From Syntrophales bacterium (GTDB taxonomy: Bacteria > Desulfobacterota > Syntrophia > Syntrophales > UBA2210): 11,513 bases of DNA. A program made the position numbers and the translations under genes. The notes under the pieces were generated by a model. The model ran no database searches. It had not been told where the DNA came from and saw nothing but the letters and a program-made list of their open reading frames with translations. The number at the start of each line of letters is the position of its first letter. The first letter of the stretch is position 1. This document shows, one piece after another, positions 5,721 to 11,513 of this stretch. The stretch covers positions 1 through 11,513 of the forward strand of contig JAUSPK010000137.1 of assembly GCA_030655735.1 (NCBI GenBank), written 5' to 3'.

Positions 5721-6848
5721 ATGAACAATCCAAACTTCAGTTCCGGCCCGTGCTCCAAGAGACCGGGGTGGAACGTTGATGTATTGAAGGAGGCGGCACT
5801 TGGCCGTTCTCACCGCAGCGCCCTCGGCAGGGAGAAACTGGCACGGGCGATAACCGAGAGCAGAGAGGTGCTTGGCATCCCGGAAGGGTACCTTCTCGGG
5901 ATACTCCCCGGTTCCGACACCGGCGCCTTTGAGGGGGCCATGTGGTCGCTTCTGGGGCCCCGTCCGGTAACGGTTCTCGTATGGGAGAGTTTCAGCAAGG
6001 GGTGGGCAACGGATGTGGACAAGCAGCTGAAGCTCAGCCCCACAATTCTTGAGGCGGATTACGGGCAGCTCCCCGATCTGGGGGGTATCGACTGGTCGAA
6101 TGACGTGGTCTTTGTGGCAAATGGTACGACCAGCGGTGTCAGAATCCCCGACTGGAAATGGATACCCGATGACCGGAAAGGCCTGACTCTGTGCGATGCA
6201 ACCAGCGCGGCCTTTGCCATGGATATCGAGTGGTCAAAGATCGACGTCCTGGCGTACTCCTGGCAGAAGTGCCTGGGAGGGGAGGCCGCCCACGGGGTAT
6301 TGGTCCTGGGCCCGCGGGCCGTGGAACGGCTGGAGACCTATACCCCTCCGTGGCCGATGCCGAAGATATTCCGTCTTACAAAGGGTGGCAAGGTAACCAG
6401 GGCGATCTTCAAGGGGGATACGATCAACACCCCCTCGATGCTCTGTGTGGAGGATTATCTGGATGCCCTCGCGTGGGCGGGGAAGATTGGGCTGTCCGGT
6501 CTTATCGAAAGGAGCAGGGGGAATTTGAAGGTGGTGGAGGAGTGGGTCAGTCGGACGGACTGGATTGACTTTCTTGCCGAGTCTCAAGATATCCGATCCA
6601 GCACATCCGTCTGTCTGAAGGTTACGGACAGCAGGTTTCAGGCGCTGTCCAGGGAGGATCAGTCGGCATTCGTCAAGGATATTACGGGGAAACTGAGCAA
6701 AGAGGGCATCGCTCATGATATAGCTTCATACAAGGATGCCCCTCCTGGATTTCGCATATGGTGCGGGCCCACCGTGGACGCATCGGATGTCAGGACAGTC
6801 GTTGAGGGGCTGGATGCGGCGTGTCTGCTCAGGATGGACAGTCTGTGA
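5721..6848 (+). CDS. serC: Phosphoserine aminotransferase, Methanosarcina/alphaproteobacterial-type
   Basis: PLP enzyme of serine synthesis: 3-phosphohydroxypyruvate plus glutamate gives O-phosphoserine and 2-oxoglutarate. It has 375 residues. The N-terminus NNPNFSSGPCSKRPGW, followed by GRSHRSALGREKL and GILPGSDTGAFEGAMWSLLG, is characteristic of the second SerC subfamily found in methanogens and alphaproteobacteria rather than the E. coli type. The PLP lysine is K183 in SWQKCLGGEAAHG and the cofactor-ring aspartate is D159 in CDATSAAFAMD. Start: the ATG at 5721 has AAGGGG 5 nt upstream; an in-frame ATG at 5682 would overlap the predicted promoter and add residues unlike the family. It is followed after 51 nt by serA, the preceding enzyme in the same pathway, which strongly supports the assignment over other class V aminotransferases. 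Confidence 0.93.
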   Translation: MNNPNFSSGPCSKRPGWNVDVLKEAALGRSHRSALGREKLARAITESREVLGIPEGYLLGILPGSDTGAFEGAMWSLLGPRPVTVLVWESFSKGWATDVDKQLKLSPTILEADYGQLPDLGGIDWSNDVVFVANGTTSGVRIPDWKWIPDDRKGLTLCDATSAAFAMDIEWSKIDVLAYSWQKCLGGEAAHGVLVLGPRAVERLETYTPPWPMPKIFRLTKGGKVTRAIFKGDTINTPSMLCVEDYLDALAWAGKIGLSGLIERSRGNLKVVEEWVSRTDWIDFLAESQDIRSSTSVCLKVTDSRFQALSREDQSAFVKDITGKLSKEGIAHDIASYKDAPPGFRIWCGPTVDASDVRTVVEGLDAACLLRMDSL

Positions 6849-6899
6849 AAATCGGCCGGACATGCCGGTGACAATACACGAGAAAGGATACAACGACTC

Positions 6900-8483
6900 A
6901 TGAAGAGGGTTCTGGTAAGCGATACGCTGGCGAAAGAAGGTATCGAGATATTTAAAAATGCCCCGGGGATCGAGGTCGATGTCAAGACAGACCTTACCCC
7001 CGATGAGCTGAAGGACATAATAAAAAACTATGACGGGCTGGCCATACGGAGTGCCACCAAGGTAACAGAGGAGATCATCGGCGCGGCGGAGCGCCTCAAG
7101 GTTGTCGGCAGGGCCGGGATAGGGCTCGACAACGTGGCGGTCGAAGCGGCAAGCAAGAAGGGGATCGTGGTCATGAACACCCCCGGCGGCAATACGATCA
7201 CCACGGCGGAGCACGCCATAGCCATGATGCTTTCCCTGGCCCGAAGAATTCCCCAGGCCACCGCTTCCACAAAGGCGGGGAAGTGGGAGAAAAAGAAGTT
7301 TATGGGCTCAGAGATCTCCAACAAGACGCTGGGGATCGTCGGTATTGGAAGGGTGGGTTCCATCGTGGCCAACCGGGCCCAGGGACTGACCATGAATGTG
7401 ATGGCCTATGACCCCTTTATCTCACATGAAGCAGCGGAGAAGATGGGAATTGTGCTTGCCCCTCTCGACGAGGTCCTCCAAAAGGCCGATTTTATCTCGG
7501 TGCACACCCCCCTGATGGAAGAGACACGGGGTCTGATCAACGCCACTTCCTTCGAAAAGATGAAGGATGGCGTATTCGTTATCAACTGCGCACGGGGCGG
7601 GATCATTGATGAGGACGATCTGTATGACGCCCTTGTTTCGGGGAAGGTCGCCGGTGCCGCTCTTGACGTCTTTGTCGACGAGCCCACCGGGAACACGAAA
7701 CTCCTCTCCCTGGAGAATATCATCTGCACGCCGCATCTGGGTGCATCAACGGATGAGGCACAGATCAATGTAGCCATCGCTATCGCCCAGCAGATAGTGG
7801 ATTGCCTGACAACCGGAGAGATAAAGAATGCCGTTAATTTCCCCTCCGTCAGTGCGGAGGCGCTCGTCCTGATAAAACCGTATCTGACCCTGGGAGAAAA
7901 GGTCGGGAGGTTTGTGGCACAGATTGTTACCGGGGGTATCAAAGAGGTTGCCATTGAGTACAGCGGCGCCATCCTTGACCATAATGTGGCCCCCGTCACC
8001 ATATCCTTCCTGAAGGGGCTCCTCACGCCGGCCCTGAAGGAAAGCGTCAACTATATTAACGCACCGGTTATAGCGAAGGAACGGGGCATCAGCATCATAG
8101 AATCAAAGAGCAGCGAGATGAAGGACTACAAAAACATGATTTCCGCTACCGTGAAAACGGACCAGGAAGTCTCATTCGCTGCGGGAGCCATATTCGGGCG
8201 GGAGGACCTGAGGATCGTCAGGATCAATAAGTTCATGCTGGATGTTATCCCCGAGGGATCCATGCTGATGCTCTACAACCACGACAGGCCTGGTGTTATA
8301 GGGAACATAACCACAACCCTCGGCAATGACAATGTCAATATCGCGCGACTCCACCTGGGTCGCGAACAGGTGGAGGGGAAAGCTCTGGTCGTACTGAGCA
8401 CAGACACCCCCATTTCCAAAGGCACCATGACAAAGCTGAGGGGACTGCCCAACATCATATCTGTTATCGGGATAGAGATGTAG
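6900..8483 (+). CDS. serA: D-3-phosphoglycerate dehydrogenase with C-terminal ACT domain
   Basis: Oxidises 3-phosphoglycerate to 3-phosphohydroxypyruvate with NAD+, the first step of serine synthesis. It has 527 residues, the size of the long PGDH class. Order: substrate domain, NAD-binding Rossmann domain with LGIVGIGRVGSIVANRA, the catalytic set R232 (NCARGGIIDE), E261 (VDEPTG) and H279 (TPHLGASTDEAQ), then an intervening regulatory domain (about 320-450) and an ACT domain starting near 455 (LMLYNHDRPGVIGNITTTLG). The ACT domain normally binds serine, so feedback inhibition by serine is likely. An AAAGGA lies 11 nt before the ATG, a rather long spacing. The gene follows serC by 51 nt with no terminator between, so the two steps of the pathway are co-transcribed. 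Confidence 0.97.
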   Translation: MKRVLVSDTLAKEGIEIFKNAPGIEVDVKTDLTPDELKDIIKNYDGLAIRSATKVTEEIIGAAERLKVVGRAGIGLDNVAVEAASKKGIVVMNTPGGNTITTAEHAIAMMLSLARRIPQATASTKAGKWEKKKFMGSEISNKTLGIVGIGRVGSIVANRAQGLTMNVMAYDPFISHEAAEKMGIVLAPLDEVLQKADFISVHTPLMEETRGLINATSFEKMKDGVFVINCARGGIIDEDDLYDALVSGKVAGAALDVFVDEPTGNTKLLSLENIICTPHLGASTDEAQINVAIAIAQQIVDCLTTGEIKNAVNFPSVSAEALVLIKPYLTLGEKVGRFVAQIVTGGIKEVAIEYSGAILDHNVAPVTISFLKGLLTPALKESVNYINAPVIAKERGISIIESKSSEMKDYKNMISATVKTDQEVSFAAGAIFGREDLRIVRINKFMLDVIPEGSMLMLYNHDRPGVIGNITTTLGNDNVNIARLHLGREQVEGKALVVLSTDTPISKGTMTKLRGLPNIISVIGIEM

Positions 8484-8517
8484 CCTCTTACAACTACTTG
8501 AGCGGAGACGGAATATT

Positions 8518-9816
8518 ATGGCACAGGTAATCATAGTTGGCACCCAGTGGGGTGACGAGGGAAAGGGAAAGATCGTGGACCTTTACGCTCGTGACGCGGA
8601 TGTTATCGCCCGCTTCCAGGGGGGCAATAACGCGGGACATACCCTGGTGGTCGAGGGAAGGCAAACCATACTTCATCTGATACCGTCCGGGATCCTCCAC
8701 AACAACAAGATTTGCGTTCTCGGGAACGGTATGGTGATTGATCCAGAGGTGTTGCTTCAGGAGATTGATGAACTGAGCGAAAAAAATCTTTTTCCTCCCG
8801 ATACAAAACTGTACATCAGTCAGAATGCCCATATCATTATGCCGTACCACAGAAGCCTGGACAAGGCCCGTGAGACACGCAAGGGAGCCACGAAGATCGG
8901 AACAACAGGGAGAGGAATCGGGCCCGCTTATGAAGACAAGATCGTGCGCACCGGCATCAGACTGTGTGACCTTCTTGATAGCGAGACGTTTGGCGAAATG
9001 CTGCGCAGCAATGTCGAGGAGAAAAATTTCTATCTGACACAATTCTACGAAGAGAAGCCCGTGGAATATGATGCCATATTTGACGAATACTGCGGATATG
9101 CCGATCGCCTCAGGCAGTACGCGGCAAACACATCCCTCATAATTGACCAGGAAATCAAGAAAGGCAGCGACATCCTTTTTGAGGGCGCGCAGGGGTGCCA
9201 TCTTGATATCGATTATGGGACGTACCCTTTTGTGACATCCTCCAATACGGCGGCGGGGAGCGCCTGCTGCGGCTCAGGCGTAGGACCCACAAGGATAGAC
9301 GCCGTAGTGGGTATCTGTAAGGCATATACTACGCGGGTTGGAGAGGGGCCTTTTGTCACGGAACTGACCGGAACAATCGGTGAAAAGATTCAGACAGTGG
9401 GGTGCGAGTTCGGCGCCACGACAGGAAGAAAGCGCCGATGCGGGTGGCTTGATATGGTCCTTGTCAGACAGTCGGTCAGGGTCTCGGGGATAACCGGTAT
9501 CGCCCTGACAAAACTGGATGTTCTCACGGGGATCAATCCGCTCAGGATATGTGTCGCGTATAAGACCGGCAGTGAACAATTCTCGGAATCTGTTCCCCCC
9601 AACACGAAGGTGCTTGGGCAGTGCAGTCCCGTCTATGAAGAGATGGCGGGCTGGTCAGAGGATATAACCGGAGCAAAAACGATGGACGACCTTCCCGTCA
9701 ACGCGAGAAGGTACATCGAACGGCTGGAAGAATTGGCCGGCGTGAAGATGTCACTCGTTTCCGTGGGACCGGGAAGAGATGAAACCATTATGTTGAGAAA
9801 CCCGTTTCATGGGTGA
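8518..9816 (+). CDS. purA: Adenylosuccinate synthetase
   Basis: Joins IMP and aspartate with GTP to make adenylosuccinate, the first committed step to AMP. It has 432 residues, the same as E. coli PurA. The catalytic D13 lies in GTQWGDEGKGKIVD and H41 in QGGNNAGHT. Other family motifs are TTGRGIGPAYEDK, EGAQGCHLDIDYGTYPFVTS, GVGPTRIDAVVGICKAYTTRVGEG and EFGATTGRKRRCGWLD. The start has GGAG 10 nt upstream. It lies 34 nt after serA; serA-purA proximity also occurs in some Desulfobacterota genomes as I recall them, though the link is not by direct pathway. The coding sequence ends normally with NPFHG, so the unusual sequence that follows is not a broken C-terminus. Confidence 0.98.
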   Translation: MAQVIIVGTQWGDEGKGKIVDLYARDADVIARFQGGNNAGHTLVVEGRQTILHLIPSGILHNNKICVLGNGMVIDPEVLLQEIDELSEKNLFPPDTKLYISQNAHIIMPYHRSLDKARETRKGATKIGTTGRGIGPAYEDKIVRTGIRLCDLLDSETFGEMLRSNVEEKNFYLTQFYEEKPVEYDAIFDEYCGYADRLRQYAANTSLIIDQEIKKGSDILFEGAQGCHLDIDYGTYPFVTSSNTAAGSACCGSGVGPTRIDAVVGICKAYTTRVGEGPFVTELTGTIGEKIQTVGCEFGATTGRKRRCGWLDMVLVRQSVRVSGITGIALTKLDVLTGINPLRICVAYKTGSEQFSESVPPNTKVLGQCSPVYEEMAGWSEDITGAKTMDDLPVNARRYIERLEELAGVKMSLVSVGPGRDETIMLRNPFHG

Positions 9817-9945
9817 GGGCCAGTTGGTATAGGCTGGGAACCGTGCACTTTGGAGGAATCCCGACAGCACGGCGTACCGGAAGACGAAGCAACAACCCGT
9901 AGCTTACATGGTACCGGGCGACATTTCAGGGGGGGGGTAGTTCTT
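9817..9945 (+). other. Unassigned 129-nt structured gap between purA and rsfS
   Basis: The longest gap in the plus-strand operon. It holds several inverted repeats: CCAG/CTGG (9820-9823 with 9834-9837), CCGTGC/GCACGG (9841-9846 with 9867-9872), GGGA/TCCC (9836-9839 with 9859-9862, crossing the previous stem and so a possible pseudoknot), and CCC-GTA with TAC-c-GGG (9896-9901 with 9912-9918). It ends in nine consecutive Gs (9929-9937) that probably serve as the rsfS ribosome site. It does not match the consensus of any riboswitch or small RNA I can recall (cobalamin, SAM, c-di-GMP-I, SRP and tRNA were considered). A TTG at 9850 keeps the rsfS frame open through it, but the translation is unlike that family. 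Confidence 0.45.
9929..9937 (+). promoter_or_regulatory. Run of nine Gs, probable rsfS ribosome binding site
   Basis: AGGGGGGGGG ends 8 nt before the ATT codon at 9946, a good ribosome-site spacing. G-only pairing to the CCUCC of 16S rRNA is possible with a G-U wobble. Homopolymers of this length are prone to polymerase slippage and sequencing error. Confidence 0.45.
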
Positions 9946-10344
9946 ATTAAAGCCACCATTTCATTGGATCCACAAGAGCTTGTTCTCCGGTGCGTCAACG
10001 CGGCCCTGGACAGAAAAGCGGAAGACCTCGTCATACTCAGCGTAAAGGCTGTTTCCTCCTTTGCCGACTACTTTGTTATATGCAGCGGGAATTCAGACCG
10101 GCAGATACAGTCGCTTGCCGATCATGTCGGGCAGAAACTGAAAAAGGCGGGCGTATTCCCTCTGGGAGTTGAAGGGGAACGCTCTGGAAGCTGGATACTA
10201 ATGGATTACGGCGATGTGATAGTCCATATATTCTATAAGCCCGTGAGGGAGTTTTATGATATCGAGGGCCTGTGGGCGGATGCGCCGAGGATGACAATCG
10301 AAGAATCCTTGCAGGAGCTGACTGCTCTCAATGATGATATGTGA
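9946..10344 (+). CDS. rsfS: Ribosome silencing factor RsfS (YbeB/Iojap), start codon uncertain
   Basis: Binds ribosomal protein uL14 (L14) on the 50S subunit and blocks joining with 30S, slowing translation when nutrients are scarce. The family core is complete: LVLRCVNAALDRKAEDLVILSV, then SSFADYFVICSGNSDRQIQSLAD, GVEGERSGSWILMDYGDVIVHIF and REFYDIEGLWADAPR. The start is the problem: no ATG or GTG is in frame near the expected N-terminus. Options are ATT at 9946 (132 codons, 8 nt after the G run), TTG at 9964 (no ribosome site) and TTG at 9850 (164 codons, unlike the family N-terminus). I chose ATT on ribosome-site position and expected length; ATT starts are rare (infC is the known case). 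An ATG at 9908 would join this frame if the G run had ten Gs. The stop overlaps comF by 14 nt. Confidence 0.88.
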   Translation: MKATISLDPQELVLRCVNAALDRKAEDLVILSVKAVSSFADYFVICSGNSDRQIQSLADHVGQKLKKAGVFPLGVEGERSGSWILMDYGDVIVHIFYKPVREFYDIEGLWADAPRMTIEESLQELTALNDDM

Positions 10345-11065
10345 AGCGAAAGAAGTGGTTTCAGGCCTTGCCGACATACTGTTCCCCGCGCAATGTCAGA
10401 CATGCGGGGCCGTGCTGATCGGCGATGGAGGAGACATCTTCTGTTCCAACTGCTTGTCCACAGTACGGTTTACGACCGCTCCCCAGTGCACCTCCTGCGG
10501 CCGTCCCTTTGAGGCAACGCAGGGAGCAGACCATCTCTGTGAGGAATGCATCCTGTCGCGGCCGCCCTTTTCCGTGGCCCGGTCGTTGGGTGTATATGAG
10601 GGGGCTCTCCTCGATGTCATCCATCTGTTCAAGTATCATGGAAAGATATCGGTGGGAGAGGCCTTGGGGCGGATGATGGCGCAGGCCCCGTACGATTCCC
10701 TGGCGATAGGGGATTACTCTCTGATCATACCTGTCCCCCTGCATCCGAAGAGATTGAGGGAGCGGGGGTTCAACCAGTCGCTTATCCTTGCACGGCAGGT
10801 ATCGAAACAGTTTTCCATCCCCCTTGAGTTCCTCGTACTCCGGAGAACGCTTCACACCGAGGCGCAGGTCACACTCTCGGGGCGCAGGCGAAGAGCAAAT
10901 GTAAAGGGAGCCTTTGAAGTGACGGATCCAAGCGGGACGCAAGGGCACAAGATCTTACTGATAGATGATGTCTACACCACCGGCAGCACCGCCGCGGAGT
11001 GCTCGAAGGTGCTGATGAAGAGCGGCGCGAAGGAGGTGGCGGTGCTCACTCTGGCGAGGGCCTGA
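10331..11065 (+). CDS. comF: ComF family phosphoribosyltransferase-like protein with zinc ribbons
   Basis: It has 244 residues. The N-terminus has a double zinc ribbon: CQTCG (about 22-26), FCSNC, QCTSCGRPF and LCEEC. The C-terminal half is a type I phosphoribosyltransferase fold with IPVPLHPKRLRERGFNQSLILA and the PRPP-binding loop ILLIDDVYTTGSTA (acidic pair D212-D213). This is the ComF/GntX layout. In naturally competent bacteria ComF is needed for DNA uptake; in other bacteria its role and substrate are not settled, so competence should not be inferred from this gene alone. The ATG at 10331 overlaps the rsfS stop by 14 nt, suggesting translational coupling; AGGAG lies 13 nt upstream, rather far, and the ATG at 10334 or GTG at 10355 are possible alternatives. 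rfaE2 follows after 29 nt. Confidence 0.92.
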   Translation: MMICEAKEVVSGLADILFPAQCQTCGAVLIGDGGDIFCSNCLSTVRFTTAPQCTSCGRPFEATQGADHLCEECILSRPPFSVARSLGVYEGALLDVIHLFKYHGKISVGEALGRMMAQAPYDSLAIGDYSLIIPVPLHPKRLRERGFNQSLILARQVSKQFSIPLEFLVLRRTLHTEAQVTLSGRRRRANVKGAFEVTDPSGTQGHKILLIDDVYTTGSTAAECSKVLMKSGAKEVAVLTLARA

Positions 11066-11094
11066 TGGTGGGGAGTCACACTTAAGAGGTGCGT

Positions 11095-11513
11095 ATGAGC
11101 AAGATACTATCCAGGGAAGATCTGAAGAAGAGGGTTGCAGCGCTCAAACGGGAGGGGAAACGGATCGTCTTCACCAACGGCTGTTTCGATATCCTTCACA
11201 TAGGACATGTCAAATATCTCGAGCAGGCGAAAGGGCTGGGCGACATACTAGTGCTTGCCCTCAACAGCGACTCCTCGGTGCGATCCATTAAGGGGCCGCT
11301 GAGGCCCGTTGTCCCCGAGAATGAAAGGGCGTACATAATGGCATCCCTCGAGGTGGTGGATTATGTAGCCATATTTGGTGAAGACACACCTCTCGCGCTG
11401 ATAGCGTACATCGAACCCGACATCCTGGTCAAGGGGGGGGACTGGAGCCAGGACACCGTCGTCGGACGCGAATCGGTGGAAAAGAGGGGAGGAGGCGTCG
11501 TCATTATCCCGCA
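11095..11513 (+). CDS. rfaE2: D-glycero-beta-D-manno-heptose 1-phosphate adenylyltransferase, 3'-truncated by the window edge
   Basis: Transfers AMP to heptose 1-phosphate to give ADP-heptose, the precursor of the inner core of lipopolysaccharide. The window shows 139 residues of an expected 160 or so. The nucleotidyltransferase signature is clear: FTNGCFDILHIGHVKYLEQA, with the HxGH catalytic motif at H35-H38, then LALNSDSSVRSIKGPLRPV, the ERA segment and VKGGDW near 112. The start ATG has AGAGG 5 nt upstream. The protein begins directly with the adenylyltransferase domain, so this is the separate RfaE2 form and not the C-terminal half of a fused HldE. A partner kinase (RfaE1/HldA) may lie just beyond the window or elsewhere. 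The GG of VKGGDW is encoded within a run of eight Gs (11433-11440). Confidence 0.93.
   Translation, partial: MSKILSREDLKKRVAALKREGKRIVFTNGCFDILHIGHVKYLEQAKGLGDILVLALNSDSSVRSIKGPLRPVVPENERAYIMASLEVVDYVAIFGEDTPLALIAYIEPDILVKGGDWSQDTVVGRESVEKRGGGVVIIP

Noticed and set aside
5531..5779. An 82-codon plus-strand frame across the radA/serC gap
   Set aside because: No ribosome site, it crosses the terminator-like hairpin and the predicted promoter, and it overlaps the start of serC in another frame.
9817..9930. A tRNA, SRP RNA or cobalamin riboswitch in the purA-rsfS gap
   Set aside because: Fragments such as GGGAACCG and CCGGAAGACGAAGCA superficially resemble these RNAs, but no cloverleaf, SRP tetraloop helix or B12 box could be assembled.
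1..11513. A defence system, mobile element, CRISPR array or other novel multi-gene system
   Set aside because: Every sizeable gene belongs to a recognised housekeeping or conserved family, and I saw no transposase, integrase, direct repeat array or toxin-antitoxin pair.

Overview
The window is a housekeeping stretch of a Gram-negative bacterial chromosome with moderately high GC. The protein sequences, anaerobe-style gene content (PEP synthase, archaeal/alphaproteobacterial-type SerC, stand-alone heptose adenylyltransferase) and overall flavour suggest a Desulfobacterota ('deltaproteobacterial') organism, perhaps near Syntrophales. That placement is an inference from sequence style, not a search result. 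The ADP-heptose gene points to a lipopolysaccharide-bearing outer membrane. I see no mobile elements, CRISPR array, phage genes or defence genes.

Layout. Positions 1-2159 (+) hold the 3' nine-tenths of ppsA (PEP synthase). A strong hairpin at 2194-2232 ends ppsA and, read the other way, ends rnpB. Then comes a minus-strand block, in order of transcription from the right: radA (4115-5476), a CAU-anticodon tRNA with its own promoter and terminator (3902-3977), a coiled-coil/zinc-ribbon protein (3052-3771), RNase HI (2637-3059), and RNase P RNA (about 2239-2617), whose promoter lies across the 3' end of the RNase HI gene. From 5658 rightward everything is on the plus strand: a promoter, serC, serA, purA, rsfS, comF and the start of rfaE2 (cut by the window end). 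No convincing terminator separates these six genes, so they look like one long transcription unit, or a few overlapping ones.

How the genes work together. serA and serC encode the first two steps of serine synthesis from 3-phosphoglycerate. PEP synthase feeds the same triose/PEP pool in the gluconeogenic direction. purA makes adenylosuccinate for AMP. rsfS (ribosome silencing), comF (phosphoribosyltransferase-like) and rfaE2 (ADP-heptose for LPS) appear to be carried along by operon structure rather than shared pathway. The minus-strand block is rich in RNA and DNA maintenance: RNase P RNA, RNase HI, a tRNA and the recombination ATPase RadA.

The points most worth a second look are non-coding or about start codons: an unexplained 129-nt structured gap between purA and rsfS that ends in a run of nine Gs just before an rsfS lacking a normal start codon; a terminator-like hairpin in the radA/serC divergent region with no gene to terminate; and a near-perfect palindrome on the -35 box of the tRNA promoter. 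I found no previously undescribed multi-gene system here.
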